DNA from: CAZOOW01 sp964581535 | GTDB taxonomy: Bacteria; Patescibacteriota; Saccharimonadia; Saccharimonadales; Saccharimonadaceae | NCBI GenBank assembly: GCA_964581535.1 | Contig: CAZOOW010000003.1 | Span: forward strand, 71,099 to 135,098 | DNA: 64,000 nt | Direction: 5' to 3' | Shown here: one piece after another, positions 1-8,829 of the stretch | Layout: the number at the start of each line of letters is the position of its first letter | Numbering within the stretch: position 1 is the first letter of the stretch | Program-made: the position numbers and the translations under genes | Notes under the pieces: model-generated | Told to the model about the DNA's origin: nothing | Seen by the model: only the letters and a program-made list of their open reading frames with translations | Database searches by the model: none

Positions 1-435
1 TCTTTCGAAATCAAGCCAGTCCCGCTCAGTTGCAAAGTCAACGTGGTCTCGTGCGCCGGAATTCTTTTCGCCTACAGCTTTGATTTCAACACTATTCTGC
101 TCGCCACCTAATGGAACATCATCAAAAATAATGTTAGGGGTCGCGCGAAGCGCTGCATCGAGCTCTTTTTCAGCGCTGCTGAGATAGTTTTCACGTTCGG
201 CGAGCTCAATCTTTATCATTTTGCCTTCGTCGATCAGCGCTTGTTCAGGTTTGCCGCCTTTCATTTTGGCAGCATTTGTGTTGCGCTTTTCACGCAGTTC
301 ATCGACAACTTTTTGCAACTCACGCCGTGAGTCGTCCAGGCGTAGGATTTGTTCAACATCTACCTCGTAACCTTTTTCTTGAGCGCTTTTTGCGACCAAC
401 TCTTTATTTTCCCGGATGAAACGTATATCTAACAT
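1..435 (-). CDS. serS: Seryl-tRNA synthetase, N-terminal part (cut by window edge)
   Basis: The reading frame starts MLDIRFIRENKELV and continues as a long charged two-helix stretch, the tRNA-binding coiled-coil arm found at the N-terminus of seryl-tRNA synthetases. About 145 codons are present; the catalytic class II domain lies beyond base 1. The enzyme charges tRNA-Ser in the cytoplasm. A TATACT -10 box on the minus strand (443-448) ends 7 bases before the ATG and no Shine-Dalgarno site is possible in that space, so the mRNA is probably leaderless. Identification rests on the arm sequence alone but the match to the family is good. Confidence 0.9.
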   Translation of the reverse strand, partial: MLDIRFIRENKELVAKSAQEKGYEVDVEQILRLDDSRRELQKVVDELREKRNTNAAKMKGGKPEQALIDEGKMIKIELAERENYLSSAEKELDAALRATPNIIFDDVPLGGEQNSVEIKAVGEKNSGARDHVDFATERDWLDFER

Positions 436-453
436 ATGTACTAGTATACGCTG

Positions 454-1884
454 TTAGGCCATCAGCAAAAACTTTCGAAGTATATAAATTAAACTCACAA
501 CAGTGCCTAATACAAATGAAAGTGTTATTAGGACAAAACTCTGGCCTGTATTTGACAGCGTTTCGATACCTGCGTCATTCGTTGGCAGTGTATATAAAAA
601 GTCATGACTATTCGTAGCAGCGCCCAAGACGAAGGTCTGGGTTGCTGGATCCGGGGTTTGATAACCCGATATATCAGGAGCGGTAAAAGTAACAGTTTGG
701 CCTATACGCCAATATACTTTGAGTGCGTCTTCAATAGCCTCCTGTTCTGTTGGCGTTGGACCCCATAGACTCGTTGACGAAAGAGGTGGGTAAGGGATGG
801 CAATACCAGAGCTACTAAGGTAATAGTCAGATAGAAGGGTGCCGTCTGTACGCTCACCAACATATGTTACCGCCTGCTTAAGCGCTGTCGAGTCGTTGAG
901 ATAGTTGAGCGTGACGCTGGCGGGGTTTATAAGATAGCCACCAACGGTGATGTGTCCAGAAACTACAAGATTATTGCCGTCTATTATCGTTCCGATGTCT
1001 AGATAGTCTTTGTAGTCTTTCGGGTTCATTGCATCTTTAGTATAAACTGCCATCAGCCACGACTCGTCGTTTGCGGCATCAACGATTGCCTTCGTACCGC
1101 TCGATACATCATTGTATGCGTCGCTCTGAACATGGAGGTAGTATCTCAAAGGAACTTCATCAGCCAGTGCTCTTGCCGCCGGTCCCTGAAGACTAAAAAT
1201 ACTATAGCCTAATGAAATTGCGCCGTCGCTAGATTCTGGCGTAGTGTCTACTAGTGGGCTAGTCAAACTGTTTGGTAAAACGACACTTTTCAGGTCATTC
1301 ATCATGAAGGCGAATTTTCCAATGGTCTGTATACCTTCGCCCAGCGTTAAGGACGCGATATTATTTCTATAAAAAGCTGCCTCGCCCATACTCACAACAG
1401 TGCCGGGAACGTCAAGCGAAGTTAGCTGGTTACCAGTAAAAGCAGTAATACCTATACTAGTGACGCTAGCTGGGATGCTAAGAGAAGTGAGCTGCTTATC
1501 AGAAAAAGCAGAATCCCCAATATTTACCACCGCTACCCCGCCTATAGCGTCTGGTATATCAACATCTCTAGGACAGCTTAGATCGGCAGTATTGTTGTTT
1601 TGATTATCATAATAATCGGTAATGGTTCCGCTAGTACTATCAAACGCAAAACATGTTCCGTGTGGGGTTACCGCATGAGCAGTCGATGGCGTAAGGATAA
1701 TTGTTTGGTAGGCCAAACTCAAACCAAGGAACGCACCTAGCGAAAATGAAGATACTAAGACTCGTAGAGTAAATCTAGGGGACTTTCTGACCAGGACGAG
1801 AAAGAACGGTAAAACCGCATTGTAGATATTTTCTCCTGTTTTTAACTCTTTTTGTGTTGTGGTAGATTGAGGCGATTTTAACAC
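454..1884 (-). CDS. Secreted BspA-like leucine-rich repeat protein with sortase-like C-terminus
   Basis: This is a 476-residue surface protein. The N-terminus has a basic stretch, a hydrophobic segment (about residues 42-62) and an STAHA cleavage-like site near residue 71. Residues about 110-210 hold three or four LRR_5 (BspA/TpLRR) repeats with the recurring pattern IGxxAFxxNxLTSLxxP. The C-terminus reads LSNTG, then about 20 hydrophobic residues, then RK, the layout of a cell-wall sorting signal with an LPXTG-like box. BspA-type repeats in other bacteria serve in adhesion, so contact with a host cell or matrix is plausible but inferred. It lies between serS and an ABC exporter and has no close operon partner. 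Confidence 0.75.
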   Translation of the reverse strand: MLKSPQSTTTQKELKTGENIYNAVLPFFLVLVRKSPRFTLRVLVSSFSLGAFLGLSLAYQTIILTPSTAHAVTPHGTCFAFDSTSGTITDYYDNQNNNTADLSCPRDVDIPDAIGGVAVVNIGDSAFSDKQLTSLSIPASVTSIGITAFTGNQLTSLDVPGTVVSMGEAAFYRNNIASLTLGEGIQTIGKFAFMMNDLKSVVLPNSLTSPLVDTTPESSDGAISLGYSIFSLQGPAARALADEVPLRYYLHVQSDAYNDVSSGTKAIVDAANDESWLMAVYTKDAMNPKDYKDYLDIGTIIDGNNLVVSGHITVGGYLINPASVTLNYLNDSTALKQAVTYVGERTDGTLLSDYYLSSSGIAIPYPPLSSTSLWGPTPTEQEAIEDALKVYWRIGQTVTFTAPDISGYQTPDPATQTFVLGAATNSHDFLYTLPTNDAGIETLSNTGQSFVLITLSFVLGTVVSLIYILRKFLLMA

Positions 1885-1913
1885 GAGAAAAAACGATGAG
1901 TCAACCTTCCCCT

Positions 1914-3272
1914 CTACTCAGTCCTGAGCGCTTCGATAGGGTCGAGTTTTGCGGCCTTGCGAGCCGGAAACCAACCGGCAATCATAGCGATAAACATTAG
2001 CGCTATCACAAGCATAATGATGGGGATCGGTTCAAATACCAATATTCGGTTTTCGCCGATACTCATCAACTTTGATAACCACGGGTTAAGGGCAATGCCG
2101 ACGCCGATCGCTAGCAATGATCCGGCTATACCTCCGAGTAGACCGATCCATGCCGCTTCGAACTGAAAAAGCAACGATACATGACGACCACGCATGCCCA
2201 GCGCTTTCATCAGGCCTATTTCCCTTGTTCTTTCCAGAACGGAAATATACTGCGTATTAATAATGCCGAATACGCTCGCAATAAGCGCAAGCACACCGAA
2301 CACCATGACAATACTCTGAATGACGTTCACGATGGTGAATAACAAGTTTTGTAGATCGTTGGCCGTTCTCGCAACGAGACCTTTTTCTTCAAGGGCACTT
2401 TTGACCGTCGCCGGATCAACCCCGTCGCGAACCCGAATAGATGCGTTAAGGTATTTTTGATATTGGTCAGTATCTTTTGTCAAAAAATCTGACAGCTCTC
2501 GTGCCTTGTCGTAGGCAATAAATAAGCCGTTGCTAGCTGAAAAAGCAGTGCTAGACTTGGCACTGACGGCACGAACGGTTAGCTTAACATCTAAAGTATT
2601 ACCTGTCGTAAGCTCCTTGACGGCATCGAAACCTCCATTTAAATATGCCTCTTGAATTTGCGCATCGGTAGGTTTTTTTGCTGGCTGCTCTAAATGGAGC
2701 GTTACCTTCTTGCCCACGAGGTCTGATGGTTTTTTCAGTCCCAGCTTTTCCAGAAACGACTCCGGAACGACAACATCTTCAGGCCGAAGTTGCTCACGAA
2801 GCGGCGGCAGATCACCAGCTGCAACTTCAGCCCGCACCGTGGGATCATACGCAGTAATATCAGTTGTGAACTTCTTTTCATTTCCTTCGAAAGTTAGATA
2901 CTTTGCCCGAACAATATAGGTAACCATCACCGAGTCAACATTTTTCGTTGCACGAATTTTTTCGATATCTCCTGATGTTAGTGCTTCGAACTTTGCACCT
3001 GCAAAGTCGGTCTCGTTCTCACTGTAATCACGTAGGCCGTTCTGCCCTGCATCGCCTCCAAACATTGACTTGTCCTTCGCGACAAAAACTGACTGAGGAT
3101 CAACGTTGCTCTGAATTAACTTGTTGGCATACTGACGTGCACCTGTTCCCGCGGCTAAAGCTGCGGTTAAGGTAAATGCACCGACCGCAATCGCGAGACT
3201 GGTGAGTATTGTTCGACCTTTTGCGTTCCGTAGGCTTCTGCCTGCGCGTCGAAAAATATCAGTTAAGCTCAT
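1914..3272 (-). CDS. ABC transporter permease, MacB/FtsX type
   Basis: The 452-residue protein has one N-terminal membrane segment (about residues 22-45), a long extracytoplasmic MacB_PCD-like domain (about 50-300) and three C-terminal membrane helices forming an FtsX domain that ends in the typical PARKAAKLDPIEALR motif. Such permeases work with a cytoplasmic ATPase to move peptides, lipids or lipoproteins, or to transmit mechanical force. The start overlaps the stop of the upstream ATPase gene by four bases (ATGA), so the two are translationally coupled. The substrate cannot be told from sequence. Confidence 0.9.
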   Translation of the reverse strand: MSLTDIFRRAGRSLRNAKGRTILTSLAIAVGAFTLTAALAAGTGARQYANKLIQSNVDPQSVFVAKDKSMFGGDAGQNGLRDYSENETDFAGAKFEALTSGDIEKIRATKNVDSVMVTYIVRAKYLTFEGNEKKFTTDITAYDPTVRAEVAAGDLPPLREQLRPEDVVVPESFLEKLGLKKPSDLVGKKVTLHLEQPAKKPTDAQIQEAYLNGGFDAVKELTTGNTLDVKLTVRAVSAKSSTAFSASNGLFIAYDKARELSDFLTKDTDQYQKYLNASIRVRDGVDPATVKSALEEKGLVARTANDLQNLLFTIVNVIQSIVMVFGVLALIASVFGIINTQYISVLERTREIGLMKALGMRGRHVSLLFQFEAAWIGLLGGIAGSLLAIGVGIALNPWLSKLMSIGENRILVFEPIPIIMLVIALMFIAMIAGWFPARKAAKLDPIEALRTE

Positions 3273-3946
3273 TTCGCACCTCGCTTCACAATGCTGCCAT
3301 CCTTCAGATTTATCTGCATATCACACTTTTTGGCTAAATCATCATCATGAGTTACGATAACCAATGTGCAGCCGAGTTTTCTGTTATAGGAAAACAGTAA
3401 CTCTTCTATTTTAGAACCAGTGGCAGTATCTAAGTTGCCAGTCGGCTCGTCAGCAAGTATTATACTGGGTTCGTTTACAATAGCCCGCGCTATGGCAAGA
3501 CGTTGTTTTTGACCGCCAGAAAGATTCTTTGCCTTTTGATCAGCCTTTTCGCTGAGCTCTACCGCCGACAATGCGTCTGCAATCTTTTTTTTACGCCGAG
3601 AACGACTAATGTGGCCGATTTCGAGAGGAAGGCTCACGTTTTGGCTACATGTCTCATTTCCTTGAACAAAGAATGCTTGAAAAATAAATCCTATCTTGTC
3701 TGCTCTGAAAGCATCAAGCGCCTTGTTTTTGAGTTTCGAAATATCTTGACCGTCAATAATTACTTTTCCGCTCGATGCCCTGTCGAGGCCACTCATCACA
3801 TGCATAAGGGTGCTCTTGCCCGAGCCTGATTTACCTACTATTGCAACGCTTGCTCCATCTGGAATGGTAAAGCTAACTGTGTCCAGCGCCTTGAACATTT
3901 GCGACTTCGTGCCATATGTCTTTGACAGTGCTTTTACCTCTATCAC
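3269..3946 (-). CDS. ABC transporter ATP-binding protein, MacB/LolD type
   Basis: The 225-residue ATPase shows Walker A GKSGSGKST (about 38-46), a Q-loop in FIFQAFF, the signature LSGGQKQRLAIARA, Walker B ILADEPTGNLD and the switch histidine in VTHD. It pairs with the overlapping permease. The start is GTG at 3946, chosen because GAGGAG lies about six bases upstream; a TATACT box at 3973-3978 (minus strand) is a likely -10. The gene is divergent from the membrane histidine kinase at 4043, an arrangement often seen for sensor/exporter pairs, but no response regulator is present here, so a regulatory link is only a guess. Confidence 0.9.
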   Translation of the reverse strand: MIEVKALSKTYGTKSQMFKALDTVSFTIPDGASVAIVGKSGSGKSTLMHVMSGLDRASSGKVIIDGQDISKLKNKALDAFRADKIGFIFQAFFVQGNETCSQNVSLPLEIGHISRSRRKKKIADALSAVELSEKADQKAKNLSGGQKQRLAIARAIVNEPSIILADEPTGNLDTATGSKIEELLFSYNRKLGCTLVIVTHDDDLAKKCDMQINLKDGSIVKRGAK

Positions 3947-3989
3947 ATTTACTCCTCTCGTTTGCTATCTTTAGTATACTGCCTTTTGC

Positions 3990-4018
3990 TTGCAAAATGC
4001 TTGTGCTATATCTATAAT
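3990..4018 (+). promoter_or_regulatory. Promoter of the histidine kinase gene
   Basis: TTGCAA (3990-3995) and a perfect TATAAT (4013-4018) are separated by 17 bases. Transcription would begin near 4025, giving a leader of about 18 bases before the ATG at 4043. Confidence 0.7.
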
Positions 4019-4042
4019 CATTTCAAACGAGACTAAACAAAC

Positions 4043-6023
4043 ATGCAACTAAAAGCCCATCATCATCTGGCTATCGTGTCGTTGATACTGCTTGGTATTA
4101 CAGGCGTATGGACGTGGGGCACAATGGTGTTTGCCTCCGCGTCGACGATTAATGTAACGATCGGCACGGATTCATGTCCAAACATTCCAGGTTTCCAAAA
4201 TGGTATCCCGTCCGGCATGGCCGTCGACGTGAGCGGCAATTGCTACACCCCCCCCGCCACCGGCAGTAGATGTATGTTCAAACCTTCCAGGCGATCAGTC
4301 GGTGATTCCGAACGGCTACTACAGAGATAATTCTGGCAACTGTTATGTTCAACCCGCTCCGGCAGTAGATGTATGTCCGAACCTCGACGGCACACAGCCG
4401 GTCGTACCTCTCGGATACACAAATGATTCGAACGGAAACTGTGTCGCTATTCCACCCGATATGTGTCCGAACATTGATGGGCCTCAGACAACAGTTCCAG
4501 AAGGGATGGTACGCGACGATACCGGTGCGTGCCTCACCCCCCTTATGCCAGCTTCACCCCAGCCAACAATAACTCCAGTCGAACCTGAGAAGCCGTGGGT
4601 AGCACCGTCGGAACCACGCACGGCAACGACACTAAAAAATGTGCCGGAAGCATTTCAGCCAATACTGCAGCCACTGGTGGACATGGTTCCAGAAACGGTG
4701 AAGACCGCACTCCGCAGTCTTCCGCCCGTCGTCGCACAAACATTCCCCTACTATATTTTCGGGGTACTAGCCGCCTCAGCACTCATCATGTGGATACAGG
4801 CTGCCCATGAACTATCCGCTGCATCCGCGTTGCTGGCCATCCTTCGGAAAGAAAAGGCTATTGCTGAGGAAAAAGATAACTTCATTGCGCTCGCATCACA
4901 TTATCTCCGCACACCTCTCACTGTCATGACGACTGGGCTTGACACGATAAAAGCATTGAAAGAACTTCCGGACGACATCATACAAACGGTTCGTATACCG
5001 ATACTCGGCTTAGAAGATCAGATAAGATCGATTCTCGCTGAAATCGAGGACAACGCGACGCTGCATGCTATCGAGTCACCCTTGAAGGCAGAAGACTCTC
5101 CAAGTTTTCTACGCTCTGGATTTTTCTGGTGGCCTGTCATTAGCAGCGTTTTATTAACGTTGCTTGCCAACTTTTTCCTTGGTGTCGTTGGAAACGTCGA
5201 ACTTGGGACAGTCAACATATGGATGCAAGTACTCATCGGTTTTATGGTCATCACCTTCTTCTATATGGCTATCCGCAACAGGTACATACGACAAAAAAAT
5301 AAAGCATACCGAGAACAGTTAGTTTTGCATGAGCGAACTATCGATCAGGCACGCAATACCTTTATCGAACGAACTACAGCAGCACTGCAGAACGGCTTAA
5401 ATAATATCGGTGCTTTCCGCGCAAACCTCAATGGCGCCCATTCTGTCCGGTTCTTTGATGATGGCTATCAGCGGTTCGTTGATATTCTAACGAAATTTAT
5501 GCTGCTCAGCCAAATTCGCGCTGGCTCCGCTGTAACCGAAGAAACATTCGATCTTCATGATGCGGTCGACGCTGCGATTGCTAGACTCCACGATCAGTCC
5601 GAGCAGCGTAAGATGACTATTGTGAACAAGGTCGACCATACGACCATTACCGAGCGCCGTGCACTATTTGAGTTTGTACTCGGCTCCCTACTTGATAATG
5701 CTATTAAATTCAGCCATGAAGGTGGCACTATCGCTATATCCAGCGAGCCAAAACAGAAGAAATTAACACTTAAAGTATCCGACTATGGCATCGGTATTCC
5801 TGAAGAAAAGATTCCACAGTTGTTTAAACCGTTTTCGCGCGCTGACTCTGCCCTAGACTTTAACTATGAAGGGCTCGGTTTCAGTTTGTTCCTAGACAAA
5901 ATCATCATGGACCACATGGATGGGGATATTAACGTGACATCAGAAGTAGAAAAAGGATCGACATTCAGTATTAGCACCCCAGCCCACGCAGATAGCAAGA
6001 CAACGAAACCCGCAGCCCTCTAG
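4043..6023 (+). CDS. Membrane sensor histidine kinase with Cys-repeat ectodomain; frame broken at a C8 run
   Basis: The protein begins in one frame (4043 to about 4250) and continues in the next. The break lies in a run of eight C at 4248-4255; with seven C the frame is continuous and encodes about 659 residues. A signal peptide (about 1-30) leads to four repeats of about 28 residues of the form C-P-N-x-x-G-x-Q-x-x-x-P-x-G-x-x-x-D-x-x-G-x-C. Then come TM1 (about 234-254), a DHp H-box SHYLRTPLT with phospho-acceptor His near 286, two more membrane helices (about 362-382 and 390-410), a second coiled DHp-like stretch without an obvious His, and a HATPase domain (N-box DNAIKF, G1 DYGIGIP). No response regulator adjoins it. 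The frame break could be phase variation, a sequencing error or programmed slippage. Confidence 0.8.
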
Positions 6024-6178
6024 GGCCGTACGCTGATATCACTTAGACTAAAGCCATAATCATCCAGTGCATCCAGCGCAGCTTGCTGATCGCCCTGCTT
6101 GTATTCATGCGCCACCGCATCCAGAAACTCACCTTCACTCTCAAACATCTGGCCGTCAAATTCGTACACACTTCCCAT
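6020..6178 (-). CDS. Small acidic protein of 52 residues
   Basis: The frame starts MGSVYEFDGQMFESEGEFLD and ends at a TAG whose complement shares the CTAG tetranucleotide with the histidine kinase stop, so the two genes end tail to tail. An AGGAGG Shine-Dalgarno site lies six bases upstream of the ATG, which strongly supports translation. The product is acidic, lacks membrane segments and resembles no family I recognise. It ends only about 30 bases from the DUF457 gene and is read in the same direction. Confidence 0.7.
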   Translation of the reverse strand: MGSVYEFDGQMFESEGEFLDAVAHEYKQGDQQAALDALDDYGFSLSDISVRP

Positions 6179-6210
6179 GATGAACCTCCTATGGCTTTTA
6201 GTATACGCTT

Positions 6211-6708
6211 TTATCGAATGAGTCGGAAACGTCGAGTGATCAACCCATCAAAGAACAAATGGCTGAAATACCCAACCACTGCGGCGCCATAATAGACAAA
6301 GCTAAGCGGTAGCATCTTTTCGCTATAGAGATACGGAATAAGAACGATAGGCAGCGGTATAACAAACATTGCCCATAAACTATGCGTCCAGCCCCGATGT
6401 TTTGAGATTATCGGCAACATAGCGATAACGCCCAGGTATGCTGCCGTTTGAAAGTACCCCCGCCAAATAAGGAGTGCGTCTAGCAGAAAAGCTGACCAGA
6501 AGAACAACATCTGCCCTTTCGACTTCGTATCAACATCGGGAAAAAGTGCAAACAGCATCCCCACGACAAACAGTGCCGTCAACGTCTGCCAATCGTTGAG
6601 AAACTGCGCATATTCCGCTAGTCTCTCGACCGGCGCAAGCGCCATAATCCCCACATATGCGCCTGTAAATGCGACTCCTCCTGCTAAATGCCCCCTATAG
6701 CTTGCCAT
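6211..6708 (-). CDS. Membrane-bound metal-dependent hydrolase-like protein (YdjM/DUF457)
   Basis: The 165-residue protein has an N-terminal GHLAGG motif, LFPDVDT, HRGWTHS and YFSHLFFDGLI, the His/Asp pattern of the DUF457 (YdjM) family, spread over about four hydrophobic segments. The family is predicted to bind a metal at the membrane and is loosely linked to DNA damage or phospholipid hydrolysis; no reaction is certain. It starts six bases after the lysS stop and is probably cotranscribed with lysS. Confidence 0.8.
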   Translation of the reverse strand: MASYRGHLAGGVAFTGAYVGIMALAPVERLAEYAQFLNDWQTLTALFVVGMLFALFPDVDTKSKGQMLFFWSAFLLDALLIWRGYFQTAAYLGVIAMLPIISKHRGWTHSLWAMFVIPLPIVLIPYLYSEKMLPLSFVYYGAAVVGYFSHLFFDGLITRRFRLIR

Positions 6709-6714
6709 AACTAT

Positions 6715-8223
6715 CTAAAGCTTTGCTTCCGGGTAGATGTTTTTAGTCGTTTCGTCGATGTCATGTCGGAGCTGTGGAAATGGAACGCCTTCGCGGGCAG
6801 TAACGCCTTCGAAAACCCAAAAGACTCGTTCGCTATATCCCCAACCACAAGCCGGCGGCATGCCGTACTCGAGCATTTCAACAAAATCGATATCGAGCAT
6901 CATCGCTTCCTCATCTCCAGCATCACGCATATTTTGCTGCTCAATAAAGCGCTGGTATTGGTCTATAGGATCGTTGAGCTCGGAGAATCCATTTCCTAAT
7001 TCACTGCCGGCAATAACCGGCTGAAAACGTTGGACGGTGTTATCGTCATCGGGTGATGTCTTCGAAAGTGGAGAAATAAATTTTGGTGTATTGACCAGCC
7101 AAACTGGTCCGGCAACATCTTTGCGAATATGTTTCCAAAGCTTATCGATTCCGCGTGCTAGATTTTCAGTTTTTTCTACCTCAAGTTTGTTGTCTTTCAG
7201 AGCTTTTTTGACCTCTTCTAGTGTGCAGGTATAGGGGTTAATACCGTATCGTTTTTCAATAGTTTCAGCATAGTCCCACTCTTCCCATTCTTTTTCTAAA
7301 TCGATATCAAACCCGCCTAGCTTGAACTGCAGCGTTCCAAATGTTTGCTTTAACACAAAGCGGTACATCTCTGTCATGAACCTCATTCCATCACGCCAAT
7401 CGGCATACGCCCAGTACCATTCCATTGCAACATGCTCTGGCAAGTGCTCATCAGAATAGTTCTCGTTACGAAACCGAGGTCCGATATCATAAACTTTCTC
7501 AAAACCACCGCCAATCAACCGTTTAAGTGGCAATTCATGCGAAATTCGCAGGTAGAAATCATTGTCAAGAGCATCCATGTGCGTGACAAATGGGTTAGCA
7601 TCTGCACCTCCGGTCGTGTGCTCAAGTACCGGAATATTAATCTCGTAAAATCCCTTTTCGTCGAGGAACTTTCGCGTTACGCTCCAGAACTTACTCCGAC
7701 GAATAAACCGGGCGCGTACTTCGTCGTTGACATTCATATCAACATAGCGCCGTCGCATTCGCTCTTCTTTATTCGTAAAACCATCCTGTTTTGTCGGCAT
7801 AGGCCGGAGCGATTTTGTAAGCAGTCGCATTTGTCTTACATCCACCGATATTTCACCTGTTTTGGTTTTTACGACTGGCCCCGTTGCCTGAATAAAGTCT
7901 CCGGTATCAAGCAGCGGAAGCTGTTCCATACCTAATCGACTCGTTGTAGTGTCCATTGACTCGACTGTATCCTTTTTCAAAAACAGCTGCATCTCACCGC
8001 TCATGTCTTTGATGACGATAAACGCGAGTTGACCAAATTTACGAATACCAGTAACTCGGCCGACAACAGAAACTGTTTTACCCTCTAGATCCAAAAAGCC
8101 ATCCACGACACTTTGAATATCGTGAGAACGTTTAGAATCGGCGGGATACGGGTTAATCCCAAGCTCTCTCAGTTCATTTAATTTCCGTAGTCGTTCATCG
8201 CGTAGTTCTTTGAGTGTTGCCAT
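6715..8223 (-). CDS. lysS: Lysyl-tRNA synthetase, class II
   Basis: The protein of about 502 residues has an N-terminal OB-fold anticodon-binding domain (about 50-150) followed by the class II catalytic core with motif 1 (RSKFWSVTRKFLDEKGF), motif 2 (FRNENYSDEHLPEH) and a C-terminal motif 3 (MPPACGWGYSERVFW). It charges tRNA-Lys. The start was placed at the ATG at 8223 rather than the in-frame TTG at 8232, matching the family N-terminus MATLKELRDERL. A TATACT box (8235-8240, minus strand) ends 11 bases before this ATG, giving a leader of only about five bases. The downstream DUF457 gene follows after six bases. Confidence 0.93.
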   Translation of the reverse strand: MATLKELRDERLRKLNELRELGINPYPADSKRSHDIQSVVDGFLDLEGKTVSVVGRVTGIRKFGQLAFIVIKDMSGEMQLFLKKDTVESMDTTTSRLGMEQLPLLDTGDFIQATGPVVKTKTGEISVDVRQMRLLTKSLRPMPTKQDGFTNKEERMRRRYVDMNVNDEVRARFIRRSKFWSVTRKFLDEKGFYEINIPVLEHTTGGADANPFVTHMDALDNDFYLRISHELPLKRLIGGGFEKVYDIGPRFRNENYSDEHLPEHVAMEWYWAYADWRDGMRFMTEMYRFVLKQTFGTLQFKLGGFDIDLEKEWEEWDYAETIEKRYGINPYTCTLEEVKKALKDNKLEVEKTENLARGIDKLWKHIRKDVAGPVWLVNTPKFISPLSKTSPDDDNTVQRFQPVIAGSELGNGFSELNDPIDQYQRFIEQQNMRDAGDEEAMMLDIDFVEMLEYGMPPACGWGYSERVFWVFEGVTAREGVPFPQLRHDIDETTKNIYPEAKL

Positions 8224-8251
8224 AATCAACAACTAGTATATCAGAGGTGAA

Positions 8252-8286
8252 ACTAAAAAGTCCGCTTGGAGAGCGGACTTTTTAGT
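8252..8286 (-). terminator. Intrinsic terminator of greA
   Basis: A perfect 14-bp stem (8252-8265 with 8273-8286) with a seven-base loop and A/T tracts on both flanks lies just after the greA stop on the minus strand. It separates greA from the lysS promoter. Confidence 0.9.
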
Positions 8287-8297
8287 GACAGTGTTGT

Positions 8298-8750
8298 CTA
8301 GCGAACATCTTTGACGTGGTAAGTCGTTTCACCTTTCGGGGTCGTGATAACAACTTTGTCACCTGCCTTTTTACCCATCAGCGCAGCACCGATTGGTGAT
8401 TCGTTGCTGATTTTACCAGCCATCGGATCAGCTTCAACAGGACCAACGACCTGATAAGTTACTTTTTTACCATTTTCTAAATCAACAGTTGAACCAACTT
8501 TTACCGTACTGCTTTTCGTCGGTTTAATAATGTCTGCATTCAAAAGAATATCTTCGACTTCTGCAATACGACTTTCGAGTATCCCCTGTTCTTCACGAGC
8601 GGCATCATATTCAGCATTTTCACTAAGGTCACCGTAGTCACGGGCATTTGCTATTTTCTCAGCTATCTCCGATCGTTTTTCGATAAGCTCTTTCAGCTCA
8701 TTTTCTAGTTCAACTTTTCCATCAGTCGTCAGGTGATACGTTTTTTTCAT
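8298..8750 (-). CDS. greA: Transcription elongation factor GreA
   Basis: The 150-residue protein has the N-terminal antiparallel coiled coil with the acidic tip motif DYGDLSENAEYDAARE (about residues 40-55) and the C-terminal FKBP-like domain ending in the family pattern SPIGAALMGKKAGD. GreA stimulates RNA polymerase to cleave backtracked transcripts. Length is slightly below the usual 158. The gene lies downstream of proS on the same strand and is followed by a strong terminator. Confidence 0.95.
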   Translation of the reverse strand: MKKTYHLTTDGKVELENELKELIEKRSEIAEKIANARDYGDLSENAEYDAAREEQGILESRIAEVEDILLNADIIKPTKSSTVKVGSTVDLENGKKVTYQVVGPVEADPMAGKISNESPIGAALMGKKAGDKVVITTPKGETTYHVKDVR

Positions 8751-8829
8751 AAAATTCTTCCTTCGTTCTCAATCAGGTCATTTATTAAAGCACACTCTAT
8801 GGTGTGCGTTTTTCATATATCCGAGAACC

